This document shows positions 25,936-37,603 of a stretch of 64,000 nt of DNA, in pieces. How positions within the stretch are numbered: the stretch's first letter is position 1; every line of letters begins with the position of its first letter. This DNA comes from Nonomuraea rhodomycinica (GTDB lineage: Bacteria; Actinomycetota; Actinomycetes; Streptosporangiales; Streptosporangiaceae). The DNA lies in the NCBI RefSeq assembly GCF_013363995.1, contig NZ_JABWGO010000011.1, forward strand, positions 186,001 through 250,000. The letters are read 5' to 3'. Below the pieces are notes generated by a model. That model saw only the letters and a list, made by a program, of their open reading frames with translations. It made no database searches and had not been told where the DNA came from. Position numbers and translations under genes: made by a program.

Positions 25936-26994
25936 ATGGGATTGCGTGTGCTTGCCGCCATGTCGGGCGGCGTCGACTCAGCCGTGGCCGCCGCGCGGAT
26001 CGCCGAGGCCGGTCACGATGTCACCGGTGTCCATCTCGCCCTGTCGGCCAACCCCCAATCCCACCGCACGGGCGCCCGGGGCTGCTGCACGATCGAGGAC
26101 TCGCGTGACGCGCGCCGCGCCGCCGACGTGATCGGCATCCCGTTCTACATCTGGGACATGGCCGAGCGCTTCCAGCGCGACGTGGTCGAGGACTTCGTCG
26201 CCGAGTACGCCGCGGGCCGCACGCCCAACCCGTGCCTACGGTGCAACGAGAAGATCAAGTTCGCGGCGGTGCTCGACCGGGCGCTGGCGCTCGGGTTCGA
26301 CGCCGTGGCGACCGGCCACCACGCCAGGCTCGTCGACGGCGTGCTCTCGCGCAGCGTCGACCAGGCCAAGGACCAGTCGTACGTGCTGGGCGTGCTCACC
26401 CGCGAGCAGCTCAGCCACGCGATCTTCCCGCTGGGCGACTCCACCAAGGCCGAGGTGCGCGAGGAGGCGGCCCGGCGCGGCCTGACCGTCGCCGACAAGC
26501 CCGACAGCCACGACATCTGCTTCATCGCCGACGGCGACACCCGGGGCTTCCTGGCCGAGCGGCTCGGCGCCGCCGAGGGGCCGATCGTCGACCAGTCGGG
26601 CGAGGTCGTGGGCAGCCACCAGGGGGCCCACGGGTTCACGGTGGGCCAGCGCAAGGGCCTGCGCATCGACCGGCCGGCCGCCGACGGCAGGCCGCGTTAC
26701 GTGCTGTCCATCGAGCCGGTGTCCAACACCGTCACCGTGGGGCCGCGCTCGGCGCTGGAGGTCACGACGATCACGTGCGGCCGTCCGGTCTGGAACGGCC
26801 CGTCGAGCCTCGACGACCTGACCGTCCAGCTGCGCGCGCACGGCGAGGTGTACGGGTGCCGCTTCGAGGAGACCGGCGAGGGGCTGCGCATCGAGCTCGA
26901 CCGGCCGGCCACGGGCGTCGCCGCGGGGCAGGCCGCGGTGCTCTACTCGGGCGCGACCGTCGTCGGCAGCGCCACGATCACCCACGCGGCCTGA
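25936..26994 (+). CDS. mnmA: tRNA-specific 2-thiouridylase MnmA
   Basis: The 352-residue protein is MnmA, which uses ATP and a relayed persulfide to form 2-thiouridine at wobble position 34 of Lys, Glu and Gln tRNAs. The PP-loop SGGVDS is at residues 10-15. The two catalytic cysteines are Cys100 (TPNPCLRCN) and Cys195 ([11 protein letters not shown]). The C-terminal beta-barrel is complete. TACGCT nine nt upstream of ATG 25936 is a possible -10. The neighbouring cysteine desulfurase is the likely sulfur donor. The assignment is secure. Confidence 0.96.
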   Translation: MGLRVLAAMSGGVDSAVAAARIAEAGHDVTGVHLALSANPQSHRTGARGCCTIEDSRDARRAADVIGIPFYIWDMAERFQRDVVEDFVAEYAAGRTPNPCLRCNEKIKFAAVLDRALALGFDAVATGHHARLVDGVLSRSVDQAKDQSYVLGVLTREQLSHAIFPLGDSTKAEVREEAARRGLTVADKPDSHDICFIADGDTRGFLAERLGAAEGPIVDQSGEVVGSHQGAHGFTVGQRKGLRIDRPAADGRPRYVLSIEPVSNTVTVGPRSALEVTTITCGRPVWNGPSSLDDLTVQLRAHGEVYGCRFEETGEGLRIELDRPATGVAAGQAAVLYSGATVVGSATITHAA

Positions 26995-26997
26995 CCA

Positions 26998-27069
26998 CTC
27001 CCAGGTCCCTTCCGTTCTCCTCCGGACCCGCCCGCCCTTCGCGGACGGACGGCCCGGAGGAGCTGGGAG
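26998..27069. terminator. Bidirectional hairpin between mnmA and the MBL-fold gene
   Basis: CTCCTCCGG (27017-27025) pairs with CCGGAGGAG (27054-27062). An outer CTCCCAG/CTGGGAG pair (26998-27004, 27063-27069) extends it after a bulge. It sits between convergent genes. Confidence 0.6.
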
Positions 27070-27090
27070 AAGCGTCAGGAGCGCGGCGCG

Positions 27091-27723
27091 TCAGGCCAGG
27101 TCGACCGACCCGCCGGCGGGGACGCGCCGGATGTCGGCGCCCTGCTTGTCGGCCTCCAGCTTGAGCCAGGTGTCCAGCAGCCCCAGCCCCACCTCGCTGT
27201 ACAGCGCGTCATGCGTCGAGTACGCCCGCGCCGGCCGGATCGTGCGCAGGTACTCGACCATGTCCGGCAGCCTCAGCCACGGCGCCGTGGTGGGCACCAG
27301 CAGCGTCGGCACCTCCACCCCGGGCACCGTCAGCGCGTCACCCGGGTAGAACACCTCGTCGTCGATCAGGAACCCGACGTTCTCCACGACCGACATGTCG
27401 GGATGGTTCGCCGCGTGCCACTCGCCGAACGCCCGCACCCCGAACCCCGCCACCTCGAACGCGTCGCCGTGGCGCACCGTCTGCACCTTGACCGGCACCT
27501 CCGCCAGCTCACCGGCGACCGCCTCGCACGTCCAGACCTCCAGGTCGGCGGGCGCGGACCGCAAGCGGTCGGGGTCGAGGTGGTCGGCGTGCTGGTGCGT
27601 GATGAGCACCGCGTCGGCGCCGTCCAGAGCCTCGGCCTCGCTGAAGATCCCCGGGTCGATGACGAGGACCTTGCCGTCCTTCTCCAGCCGCCAGCACGCG
27701 TGGCCGTACTTGATGAGCCTCAT
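27091..27723 (-). CDS. MBL-fold metal-dependent hydrolase (UlaG-like)
   Basis: The 210-residue protein is a compact metallo-beta-lactamase-fold hydrolase. It starts MRLIKYGHACWRLE and has the metal motif THQHADHLD, then HAANHP and YPGDALTVPG, with a later STHDAL that can supply the last ligand. The substrate is unknown; UlaG-like relatives act on lactones and phosphodiesters. The mRNA appears leaderless, with TAGGCT 7 nt before ATG 27723. It is divergent from the MetE-like gene with only 23 bp between start codons. Confidence 0.85.
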   Translation of the reverse strand: MRLIKYGHACWRLEKDGKVLVIDPGIFSEAEALDGADAVLITHQHADHLDPDRLRSAPADLEVWTCEAVAGELAEVPVKVQTVRHGDAFEVAGFGVRAFGEWHAANHPDMSVVENVGFLIDDEVFYPGDALTVPGVEVPTLLVPTTAPWLRLPDMVEYLRTIRPARAYSTHDALYSEVGLGLLDTWLKLEADKQGADIRRVPAGGSVDLA

Positions 27724-27749
27724 CTTGGAGAGCCTACGCTTGTCCCATG
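27721..27749. promoter_or_regulatory. 23-bp bidirectional leaderless promoter
   Basis: AGCCTACGCT at 27731-27740 holds two -10 elements sharing a TA: TACGCT on the plus strand (6 nt before ATG 27747) and TAGGCT on the minus strand (7 nt before ATG 27723). Both transcripts would be leaderless. Confidence 0.6.
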
Positions 27750-28736
27750 TTGACGTGGGAAGCCACCGGGGTCGGGTCGCATCCCGGCCAGGATCACCTT
27801 GAGGCGGCGCGGGTCGTGTTCGGCGAAGTGCCGGGGCTGCCGTACCTGCCGGAGCTGCCCGGGCGGGGCGTGGGCGCCGACATGATCGGCCGTACGGCGG
27901 GCCTGCTGATCGACCTGCCGGTGGAGGTGCAGCCGTCCGGATGGCGGCTGACCGGGCGGCCGGGGCGCGACCACCAGCGGGCCGTCGACCACCTCAGGCG
28001 TGACCTCGACGGCCTGGAGGAGGTCGGGCACGCCTACGAGGGGCCGCTGAAGGTGCAGGTGTGCGGCCCGTGGACGCTGGCCGGGGCGCTGGAGCTGCGC
28101 CACGGCGACAAGGTGCTGTCCGACCACGGCGCGGTGCGCGACCTGGCCGAGTCCCTCGCGCAGGGGGTGGCCGACCACGTCGCGGAGGTGCGACGGCGGC
28201 TGCCCGGCGTCACCGAGGTGGTGCTCCAGCTCGACGAGCCGGGCCTGCCGGGGGTGCTGGCCGGCACCGTGCCGACCGCCTCGGGCTTCGGGCGGCTGCC
28301 CGCCGTGGAGGAGTGGCGGGTGGAGGAGTCGCTGCGCGCGTTCCCGTCGCCGATCGTCCACTGCTGCGCGCCGTCCGTGCCGTACGACGTGCTGCGCAGA
28401 GCGGGCGTGCGCGGCGTCTCCGTGGACGCCTCCCTCGTCCGGCGGCGCGACGAGGACGCGGTCGGCGAGGCCGTGGAGGCGGGGCTGCTGCTGTTCCTCG
28501 GCGTGGTGCCCGGCACCGACACACGGCTGCCGGACGTGGGCGTCGTCGCCAAGCCCGCGCTGGAGCTGTGGCGCCGCCTCGGGTTCGCGGCCGAGCGGCT
28601 GGCGGAGCAGGTCGTGCTGACGCCGTCGTGCGGGCTGGCCGGCGCCTCCCCGGCGTACGCGAGGGTGGCCCTGGCGGCCTGCCGCAAGGCGGCCCGCGTG
28701 CTCAGCGAGGATCCGGAGGCGGGGGCCGCCGGATGA
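27747..28736 (+). CDS. Cobalamin-independent methionine-synthase-like protein (MetE/UROD fold)
   Basis: The 329-residue protein matches the C-terminal catalytic half of MetE. Candidate zinc ligands are His and Cys in PIVHCCAPS and Cys in LTPSCGLAGA, with QLDEPGLPG before them. It lacks the N-terminal half of true MetE, so it is a single-domain methyltransferase whose methyl donor may not be methyltetrahydrofolate. This gene regularly lies between mnmA and ligA in actinomycetes, annotated as methionine synthase. GTG-free ATG 27747 fits a leaderless mRNA. Confidence 0.85.
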   Translation: MLTWEATGVGSHPGQDHLEAARVVFGEVPGLPYLPELPGRGVGADMIGRTAGLLIDLPVEVQPSGWRLTGRPGRDHQRAVDHLRRDLDGLEEVGHAYEGPLKVQVCGPWTLAGALELRHGDKVLSDHGAVRDLAESLAQGVADHVAEVRRRLPGVTEVVLQLDEPGLPGVLAGTVPTASGFGRLPAVEEWRVEESLRAFPSPIVHCCAPSVPYDVLRRAGVRGVSVDASLVRRRDEDAVGEAVEAGLLLFLGVVPGTDTRLPDVGVVAKPALELWRRLGFAAERLAEQVVLTPSCGLAGASPAYARVALAACRKAARVLSEDPEAGAAG

Positions 28737-28774
28737 CCTCTCACCTGGCCAATCTTGTCGGTGCCCGGCGATAG

Positions 28775-31000
<2,226 letters not shown>

Positions 31001-31445
31001 GCGCCACACCCGCCTTTGAGGTCCACTGGGGGCGGCGGGTCTGGCCTGGGCGTTCGGGTCCGAGGTCCGTTCGGGCCCCCGGCTTCGCGCCCCGGCATCG
31101 TCCCACGCGTTCCGCGCGTGGATCACCGCTCCCAGGAGTTCCGTGGGCCAGGACCGCTCCCGCAGGCTCCGCCGCCCAGAGTTCCTCCCCGCGTGCCTCT
31201 CGACCCCGCGCGGTGCCGGGTTGCGGTGGGCGCGACACGCCCGGCGGAAGAACAGATCACATCTAGGGGTAGCAAAAGGGCTGAAAGTCGCCGCGCAGGT
31301 ACAGAGCGTCGATATGCTGTCTACACAGTGTGCTTTCCGGGCATATGTCCGATAGGAGAAGTGACGGAACGTACGCGGTTGGTTTCGCGAAGTGGGGTAA
31401 AGGTCGTACCCTCCCATAGTGACCTGATGGGGGTTCTGTTTACCG
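31001..31445. other. 445-bp interval between ligA and the first GGDEF-EAL gene
   Basis: No gene is seen. A weak hairpin (CCACGCG-TTCCG-CGCGTGG) lies at 31103-31121 and may end ligA. From 31260 on the sequence becomes AT-richer and should hold the promoter of the GGDEF-EAL gene, including the palindrome at 31321-31333. An ATATGC/GCATAT inverted repeat flanks that palindrome (31312-31317, 31341-31346). Confidence 0.6.
31321..31333. promoter_or_regulatory. BldD-box-like palindrome upstream of GGDEF-EAL gene 1
   Basis: CTACACAGTGTGC holds the ACnC-A-GnGT core of the BldD consensus TNACNCWGNGTNA; the outer T and A are not matched. It lies 113 bp before the start codon. Confidence 0.4.
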
Positions 31446-33518
31446 ATGACTGACCCAACCGACACCCGCGACACAGGACCACGCGTCGGCACGCCCCTGT
31501 GGGCGTACCTCGCGGGCGTCACCGTGATCGGCTTCACCGCCCTCGCCGTGTCCCTGCTCCGGCTGGACGTGGGGCCGATGGTGGAGCTCGCCCGCACGTC
31601 CCTGTTCTGGGTGCTGGCCGTGCTGGTCATCCTGGGGGAGCTGCGGCCCGTGATGGTGTCCTCGGCGGCCCTGGTCGGCGGCACGTATCCCTCGACGATG
31701 TTCACCTTCGCCGTGCTGCTGCACTTCGGTCTGCCCGTGGCGGTGATCACGCAGTGCGTGGCCGTCGCGATCAACGGGGTGGTGACGCGCCGGGCCTGGC
31801 ATCGGGTGATGTTCAACACCGCGCAGTCGACGCTCGCGCTGACCGCCGCCGCCGTGGTGCTGGGCGTGTTCGGGATCGTGCCGAGCCCGGCTCAGCCGTG
31901 GGTGCCGGAAGGGGCCGACCTGCCCGCCATCGGCATCGCGGGCGTCGCCTACTTCGCCGTGCGGGCCGCGCTGGTCAGCGGCGCCGTCGCCCTGCACGAG
32001 CGCCGGTCGATCGTGCGCGTGATCAGGGCCTCGATCGGCCCGCAGAGCCTGGTGTACGCGGGGCTGCTCGGCCTCGCGCCGCTGGTCGTGGTCGTCATGA
32101 GCCAGGCGCCCGAGATGGTGCCGCTGTTCGTGGCGCCGCTGGCCGCCGTCTACTTCACCGCGACGCTGTCGATGCGGCGCGACCACCAGGCGCTGCACGA
32201 CGAGCTGACCGGGCTGCCCAACCGCAAGATGCTCATCGTCAGCACCGAGGAGGCGCTGGCCGAGGCCCGCCAGGACGAGCGGGTCGGCCTGTTCCTGCTG
32301 GACCTCGACCGGTTCAAGGAGGTCAACGACACCATGGGGCACCCGGTGGGCGACCGGCTGCTCCAGATGGTGGCCCACCGGCTGACCCACTCCGTACGGC
32401 CCGGCGACGTGGTGGCCAGGCTGGGCGGCGACGAGTTCGCCGTGCTCCTGCCCTCGATCCGAGACGCCCACGCGGCGCGCGAGGTGGCGTCCCGGCTGCG
32501 GGCGGCCCTGACCGAGCCCGTCCGCCTGGAGGGGATGACGTTCGACCTCGACGGCTCGGTCGGCATCGCCCTCTACCCCGACCACGCCCCCGACTTCGAG
32601 CTGCTGCTGCAACGCGCCGACGTGGCCATGTACCTCGCCAAGGAGGGCCGTACGGGCGTGGAGCTCTACCAGCCCAACAAGGACCGCAACTCGCCCGAGC
32701 GCCTCAACCTGCTCGGCGACCTGCGCCGCGCCGTCGACAACGGCGAGCTGCGGCTGCACTACCAGCCCAAGGTCAGCCTGGCCGACGGCGCGGTCCACGG
32801 GGTCGAGGCGCTGCTGCGCTGGCGGCACCCGGTGCACGGGCCGATCGCGCCGTCGGAGTTCATCCCGCTGGCCGAGCAGTCGTACCTGATGCGCCAGCTC
32901 ACCGCGTACGTCATCGACAGCGCGCTGGAGCAGGCCGCCCGATGGTGGCACACGGGCCTGCCGGTACGGGTCTCGGTCAACATCTCCGCCCGCGACCTGC
33001 TCGACTCGGCGCTGCCGGAGCAACTGGAGCTGGGGCTGGCCAAGTACCAGCTCCCGCCGGCGGCCATCCAGCTGGAGGTCACCGAGCGCATCCTCATGGG
33101 CGACCAGGCCTACCAGCACGAGGCGATCAAGGCACTGGCCGCGCTGGGAGTGCCGCTCGCGCTCGACGACTTCGGCACCGGCTACTCCTCGCTCATCCGG
33201 CTCCAGCGGCTGGCCATCTCCGAGGTCAAGATCGACGCGTCGTTCGTGCGGCGCATCGCCGAGTCCGAGGACGACGCGCGGATCGTCCGCTCCATCGTCG
33301 ACCTGGTCCGCTCGCTCGGGCTGCGCTCGGTCGCCGAGGGCGTCGAGACGGACGCGGCGGCGCTGCGGCTGGCCGAGATGGGGTGCGACCTGGGTCAGGG
33401 CTGGCTGTTCGGCAAGCCGATGTCCCCGGCCGACGCCACGACGTGGCTGCGCGACCGCTTCGAGCCCTCGTCGGCCATCGAGTACGGATACCGGCCCGAG
33501 GTCACCCAGACGGCGTGA
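31446..33518 (+). CDS. Membrane GGDEF-EAL protein 1 (c-di-GMP turnover)
   Basis: The 690-residue protein has 6-8 hydrophobic helices in residues 15-240, then GGDEF (about 245-410) and EAL (about 425-680) domains. The cyclase motif RLGGDEFAVLLP is intact, with DLDRFKEVNDTMGH before it. The phosphodiesterase motifs are intact too: HGVEALLRWRHP, VTERILM, DDFGTGYSSL, KIDASFV and AEGVET. So it could both make and break c-di-GMP, as do RmdA/RmdB-type proteins of Streptomyces. There is no PAS domain. A BldD-like palindrome lies upstream. Its 3' end overlaps the convergent small membrane gene by 17 bp. Confidence 0.93.
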   Translation: MTDPTDTRDTGPRVGTPLWAYLAGVTVIGFTALAVSLLRLDVGPMVELARTSLFWVLAVLVILGELRPVMVSSAALVGGTYPSTMFTFAVLLHFGLPVAVITQCVAVAINGVVTRRAWHRVMFNTAQSTLALTAAAVVLGVFGIVPSPAQPWVPEGADLPAIGIAGVAYFAVRAALVSGAVALHERRSIVRVIRASIGPQSLVYAGLLGLAPLVVVVMSQAPEMVPLFVAPLAAVYFTATLSMRRDHQALHDELTGLPNRKMLIVSTEEALAEARQDERVGLFLLDLDRFKEVNDTMGHPVGDRLLQMVAHRLTHSVRPGDVVARLGGDEFAVLLPSIRDAHAAREVASRLRAALTEPVRLEGMTFDLDGSVGIALYPDHAPDFELLLQRADVAMYLAKEGRTGVELYQPNKDRNSPERLNLLGDLRRAVDNGELRLHYQPKVSLADGAVHGVEALLRWRHPVHGPIAPSEFIPLAEQSYLMRQLTAYVIDSALEQAARWWHTGLPVRVSVNISARDLLDSALPEQLELGLAKYQLPPAAIQLEVTERILMGDQAYQHEAIKALAALGVPLALDDFGTGYSSLIRLQRLAISEVKIDASFVRRIAESEDDARIVRSIVDLVRSLGLRSVAEGVETDAAALRLAEMGCDLGQGWLFGKPMSPADATTWLRDRFEPSSAIEYGYRPEVTQTA

Positions 33519-33957
33519 GCGAGCGGGCGCGCCAGATCTCCAGCGCCCGCCGGGCCGGCCAGATGGCCAGCGCCGGCCACCCGAGAGTGGTGAGCACCAC
33601 CATGACGGCGAACCTGTAGTCGAAACTGCCAGGGTGGTACACCTCCGCCCCATCGCCGACGTCGATCGCCGGCACCCGGTCTCCCGGGACGACCGAGAAG
33701 CTGAGGTCGCGCATGATGGTGTAGTCCCTGGTCTCCCGGCCGTCGGCCGACGCGAAGGCTCCGTGCCAGGAGCAGGAGCCGTGCCGGCAATGCTGCTCCT
33801 TCGCGGTGAATGTCCCCGGGACGCCCTCGTTCCTGGCGGCGCGGGCCTCGAAGGAGATGGTGGAGACGGTCAGGAAGGCCGTCAGGACGCCGGCCGCCAA
33901 CAGGGCCACCATGCCGAGCAGGGTGAGCACGAACCACTTCCGAGTCCTGCGATCCAT
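33502..33957 (-). CDS. Small membrane protein, DUF3592-like
   Basis: The 151-residue protein has one hydrophobic helix near each end (about 8-32 and 105-130) with an extracytoplasmic-type stretch between. It includes a Cys pair in QHCRHGSCSWHG and ends in a short basic tail. The layout resembles DUF3592 proteins, whose function is unknown. ATG 33957 follows GGGAG. It is convergent with, and overlaps, the GGDEF-EAL gene. Longer upstream frames lack sense and were not used. Confidence 0.7.
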   Translation of the reverse strand: MDRRTRKWFVLTLLGMVALLAAGVLTAFLTVSTISFEARAARNEGVPGTFTAKEQHCRHGSCSWHGAFASADGRETRDYTIMRDLSFSVVPGDRVPAIDVGDGAEVYHPGSFDYRFAVMVVLTTLGWPALAIWPARRALEIWRARSLTPSG

Positions 33958-34104
33958 CGGCGCTCCCGGACATGTAGACCCGCTACGTGGATCATGCACC
34001 CGGTCCGGGTCTGTTGCCAGGGTGTCAATGGTTCGGAGGCGTTCCGTCACGGCCCCTAGGATGTGAGTGTCCAAACTCCATCCACGAAACGGGTTCAACG
34101 ACTC

Positions 34105-34404
34105 ATGTCCGCCATAACCCGCGACGAGGTCGCGCACCTGGCCCGGTTGTCCAGGCTGGCGCTCACCGACGACGAGCTCGACCACTACGCCACGCAGCTC
34201 GATGCCATCATCGAGTCGGTCGCGAAGGTCGCCGAGGTCGCCGCCGAGGACGTGCCGCCGTCGTCGCACGCGCTCCCGCTGACCAATGTCTTCCGTGCCG
34301 ACGAGGTGCGACAGTCCCTGACGCCCGAGCAGGCGCTCTCCGGCGCCCCCGCCGTCGAGGACGACCGCTTCCGGGTGCCGCGCATCCTCGGGGAGGAGGC
34401 ATGA
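34105..34404 (+). CDS. gatC: Asp-tRNA(Asn)/Glu-tRNA(Gln) amidotransferase subunit C
   Basis: The 99-residue GatC subunit bridges and stabilises GatA and GatB in the GatCAB amidotransferase, which converts misacylated Glu-tRNA(Gln) and Asp-tRNA(Asn). The sequence has the typical [22 protein letters not shown] start and the LRDDEV-like [15 protein letters not shown] segment. ATG 34105 gives the conserved N-terminus. It overlaps gatA by 4 bp (ATGA), so the three genes form a tightly coupled operon. Confidence 0.96.
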   Translation: MSAITRDEVAHLARLSRLALTDDELDHYATQLDAIIESVAKVAEVAAEDVPPSSHALPLTNVFRADEVRQSLTPEQALSGAPAVEDDRFRVPRILGEEA

Positions 34405-35891
34405 GCTTGATCCAGAAGAGCGCCGCCGAGCTCGGCGCGCTGGTCGCGGCCGGTGAGGTGTCGGCCGTCGAGGTGGCCGAGGCGCACCTCGACCGCATCG
34501 CCGAGGTCGAGCCCAAGATCAACGCGTTCCTGCACGTCGACCGGGAGGTGACGCTCGGCCAGGCGCGCGCCGTCGACGAGCGGCTGCGCTCCGGTGAGCG
34601 GCTCGGCCCGCTGGCCGGCGTGCCGATCGCGCACAAGGACATCTTCACCACCCGTGACATGCCGACCACGGCCGCGTCCAGGATCCTCGAAGGCTGGCGC
34701 CCGCCGTACGACGCGACCGTGACGCGCCGCCTGCGCGAGGCCGGGCTGGTCATCCTGGGCAAGACCAACCTGGACGAGTTCGCGATGGGCTCCTCCACGG
34801 AGAACTCCGCCTACGGCCCGACCCGCAACCCGTGGGACCTGGACAAGATCCCCGGCGGCTCGTCGGGTGGTTCGAGCGCGGCCGTCGCCGCGTACCAGGC
34901 GCCGCTGTCCACCGGCACCGACACGGGCGGCTCGATCCGGCAGCCCGCAGCCGTCACCGGCATCGTCGGCATGAAGCCGACCTACGGCGGCTCGTCCCGG
35001 TACGGCCTGATCGCCTTCGCCAGCTCGCTCGACACGCCGGGCCCGTTCGCCCGCAACGTGCTCGACGCGGCGCTGCTGCACGAGGCGTTCTCCGGGCACG
35101 ACCCGCTCGACTCGACCTCCATCGACGCGCCGGTGCCCTCCGTGGTGGAGGCGGCCCGGCAGGGCGACGTGGCGGGCCTGCGGGTCGGCGTGGTCAAGGA
35201 GTTCGGCGGCGAGGGCTTCCAGCCGGGCGTGCAGGCCCGCTTCAACGAGGCGGTGGCGCTGCTGGAGTCGCTCGGCGCCAAGGTCGTCGAGATCTCCTGC
35301 CCGTCGTTCGCGACGGCGCTGCCCGCCTACTACCTGATCGCGCCGTCGGAGTGCTCGTCCAACCTGGCGCGCTTCGACGCCATGCGCTACGGCCTGCGCG
35401 TCGGCGACGACGGCACCCGCAGCGCCGAGGAGGTCATGGCGCTGACCCGGGCCGCCGGCTTCGGCCCCGAGGTCAAGCGGCGCATCATGCTCGGCACGTA
35501 CGCCCTGTCGAGCGGCTACTACGACGCCTACTACGGCCAGGCGCAGAAGGTGCGCACGGTCATCGCGCGGGAGTTCGAGGCCGCCTACCACCAGGTGGAC
35601 GTGCTGATCTCGCCGACGACGCCGACGACGGCGTTCCCGATCGGCGAGCGGGCCGACGACCCGATGGCGATGTACCTCGCCGACCTGTGCACGATCCCGT
35701 CCAACCTGGCGGGCAACGCGGCGATCTCCGTGCCGTGCGGCCTGGCCGACGAGGACGGCCTGCCGGTCGGTCTGCAGATCATGGCGCCGGTGCTGGGCGA
35801 CGACCGCTGCTACCGCGTCGCCGCCGCGGTCGAGAAGGCCCTGGAGAGCCGCTGGGGCGGCCCGCTGCTGAAGGAGGCTCCGGCCCTGTGA
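34401..35891 (+). CDS. gatA: Asp-tRNA(Asn)/Glu-tRNA(Gln) amidotransferase subunit A
   Basis: The 496-residue GatA releases ammonia from glutamine for the GatCAB complex. The amidase signature holds the Ser-cisSer-Lys triad: Lys in [10 protein letters not shown] and the two serines in [15 protein letters not shown] with [11 protein letters not shown]. The length is normal. It starts inside the gatC stop (ATGA) and ends with a 4-bp overlap with gatB (GTGA). GAGGAGG precedes the start. The assignment is secure. Confidence 0.97.
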   Translation: MSLIQKSAAELGALVAAGEVSAVEVAEAHLDRIAEVEPKINAFLHVDREVTLGQARAVDERLRSGERLGPLAGVPIAHKDIFTTRDMPTTAASRILEGWRPPYDATVTRRLREAGLVILGKTNLDEFAMGSSTENSAYGPTRNPWDLDKIPGGSSGGSSAAVAAYQAPLSTGTDTGGSIRQPAAVTGIVGMKPTYGGSSRYGLIAFASSLDTPGPFARNVLDAALLHEAFSGHDPLDSTSIDAPVPSVVEAARQGDVAGLRVGVVKEFGGEGFQPGVQARFNEAVALLESLGAKVVEISCPSFATALPAYYLIAPSECSSNLARFDAMRYGLRVGDDGTRSAEEVMALTRAAGFGPEVKRRIMLGTYALSSGYYDAYYGQAQKVRTVIAREFEAAYHQVDVLISPTTPTTAFPIGERADDPMAMYLADLCTIPSNLAGNAAISVPCGLADEDGLPVGLQIMAPVLGDDRCYRVAAAVEKALESRWGGPLLKEAPAL

Positions 35892-37390
35892 CGACCACGA
35901 AGATGTCCTACGACGAGGCGCTCGACCGGTTCGAGCCGGTGCTGGGCCTGGAGACGCACGTCGAGCTGGGCACCGCCTCGAAGATGTTCTGCGGCTGCCG
36001 CACGATGTTCGGCGCGCCGCCGAACACGCAGGTCTGCCCGACCTGCCTGGCGCTGCCCGGCTCGCTGCCGGTGGCCAACGCCCAGGCGATCGAGTCGACG
36101 ATCCGCATCGGCCTGGCGCTGAACTGCTCCATCGCCGAATGGTGCCGCTTCGCCCGGAAGAACTACTTCTATCCGGACATGCCGAAGAACTACCAGATCT
36201 CGCAGTACGACGAGCCGCTCTGCTTCGACGGCTACATCGACGTCGAGGTCGACGGCGAGACCGTGCGCATCGAGATCGAGCGGGTCCACCTGGAGGAGGA
36301 CACCGGCAAGTCCACCCACGTGGGCGGCGCGACCGGCCGCATCCACGGGGCCGACTACTCGATCGTCGACTACAACCGCGCCGGCATCCCGCTGGTCGAG
36401 ATCGTGACCAAGCCCATCCCGGGCGCCGACCGGCTGGCGCCGGAGGTGGCCCGCGCGTACGTCACCGAGCTGCGCGAGATCATGCGTTCGCTCGGCGTCT
36501 CCGACGTGCGCATGGAGGAGGGGTCGCTGCGCTGCGACGTCAACGTCTCGCTCATGCCGCGCGGCTCGTCGGAGTGGGGCACCCGCACCGAGACCAAGAA
36601 CGTCAACTCCCTGCGCAGCGTCGAGCGCGCCGTGCGCAGCGAGATCGAGCGGCAGGGCGCGGTCCTGGCCGACGGCGGCCGGATCGTGCAGGAGACCCGG
36701 CACTTCCACGAGGACACCGGCACCACCACGTCCGGCCGGTCCAAGGAGGAGGCGCAGGACTACCGCTACTTCCCCGAGCCCGACCTGGTGCCGATCGCGC
36801 CCGACCCGGCGTGGGTGGCCGAGCTGAAGGCGGCGCTGCCCGAGCTGCCGTCGGTCAAGCGCAAGCGGCTGCAGGCCGAGTGGGGGCTGTCCGACCTGGA
36901 CATGCAGGCCATGCACAACGCCGACGCCATCGACCTGGTCGAGGCGACGGTCGCGGCGGGCGCCCCGGCGGCCGACGCGCGCAAGTGGTGGATGGGCGAG
37001 CTGGCGCGCCGCGCCAACGAGAGCGGCACCGCGCTCGCCGAGCTGCCGATCACGCCGGCCCACATCGCCCGCGTCACCGAGCTGGTGGCCTCCGGCGCGC
37101 TCAACGACAAGCTCGCCCGCGAGGTGCTGGAGGGCGTGCTGAACGGCGAGGGCACGCCGGACGAGGTGGTCGACAAGCGCGGCCTCAAGATCGTCAACGA
37201 CGAGGGCGAGCTGTCCGCGATCATCGACGAGGTCCTCGCGGCCAACGCCGACGCGGCCGAGAAGGTCCGCTCCGGCAAGATCGCCGCTGTGGGCGCGCTG
37301 GTCGGCGGCGTGATGAAGGCCAGCCGCGGCAAGGCCGACGCGGCCCGGGCGCGGGTGCTGATCCTGGAGAAGCTGGGCGTCTCCGAGTAA
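35888..37390 (+). CDS. gatB: Asp-tRNA(Asn)/Glu-tRNA(Gln) amidotransferase subunit B
   Basis: The 500-residue GatB binds the misacylated tRNA and activates its acyl carboxylate. It starts with the conserved LGLETHVEL region and a Cys4 zinc site ([10 protein letters not shown]...CPTCLALPG). The [13 protein letters not shown] segment and the C-terminal YqeY-like helical domain are complete. GTG 35888 overlaps the gatA stop; ATG 35903 is an alternative. Downstream lie three 22-bp direct repeats and a strong hairpin terminator. Confidence 0.97.
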   Translation: MTTTKMSYDEALDRFEPVLGLETHVELGTASKMFCGCRTMFGAPPNTQVCPTCLALPGSLPVANAQAIESTIRIGLALNCSIAEWCRFARKNYFYPDMPKNYQISQYDEPLCFDGYIDVEVDGETVRIEIERVHLEEDTGKSTHVGGATGRIHGADYSIVDYNRAGIPLVEIVTKPIPGADRLAPEVARAYVTELREIMRSLGVSDVRMEEGSLRCDVNVSLMPRGSSEWGTRTETKNVNSLRSVERAVRSEIERQGAVLADGGRIVQETRHFHEDTGTTTSGRSKEEAQDYRYFPEPDLVPIAPDPAWVAELKAALPELPSVKRKRLQAEWGLSDLDMQAMHNADAIDLVEATVAAGAPAADARKWWMGELARRANESGTALAELPITPAHIARVTELVASGALNDKLAREVLEGVLNGEGTPDEVVDKRGLKIVNDEGELSAIIDEVLAANADAAEKVRSGKIAAVGALVGGVMKASRGKADAARARVLILEKLGVSE

Positions 37391-37395
37391 CCCGA

Positions 37396-37461
37396 GAGCT
37401 CGGTCCGAGTGGCTCAAGAGCTCGGTCCGAGTGGCTCAAGAGCCCGGTCCGAGTGGCTCAA
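37396..37461. repeat. Three tandem 22-bp repeats after gatB
   Basis: Units at 37396, 37418 and 37440 read GAGCTCGGTCCGAGTGGCTC followed by AA, with one change in the third; a partial fourth unit follows. Each unit contains the mini-hairpin CTCGG-T-CCGAG. Confidence 0.92.
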
Positions 37462-37478
37462 GAGCTCAGAACGTGCGA

Positions 37479-37511
37479 AAGGCCCCGCCGGCGGATGATC
37501 GGCGGGGCCTT
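37479..37511. terminator. Bidirectional hairpin between gatB and tctA
   Basis: Perfect 12-bp arms (AAGGCCCCGCCG and complement) flank a 9-nt loop. In the plus direction the stem ends in TT. It lies between convergent operons. Confidence 0.8.
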
Positions 37512-37603
37512 GGCACATCCCTGGACGCTCCCTTGAAGCACTGATCGCAGTGCCCCAGAGACGGCGCGTCAATCCTCGACCGCGTGATCTTCTGCGGCCG
37601 GTG

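Noticed and set aside
31103-31121. Strong terminator of ligA
   Set aside because: The stem is only 7 bp and lacks a T-run, so it is listed only as a weak hairpin.
31250-31445. c-di-GMP riboswitch before GGDEF-EAL gene 1
   Set aside because: I could not find the conserved GEMM core; only the BldD-like palindrome and AT-rich promoter DNA are visible.
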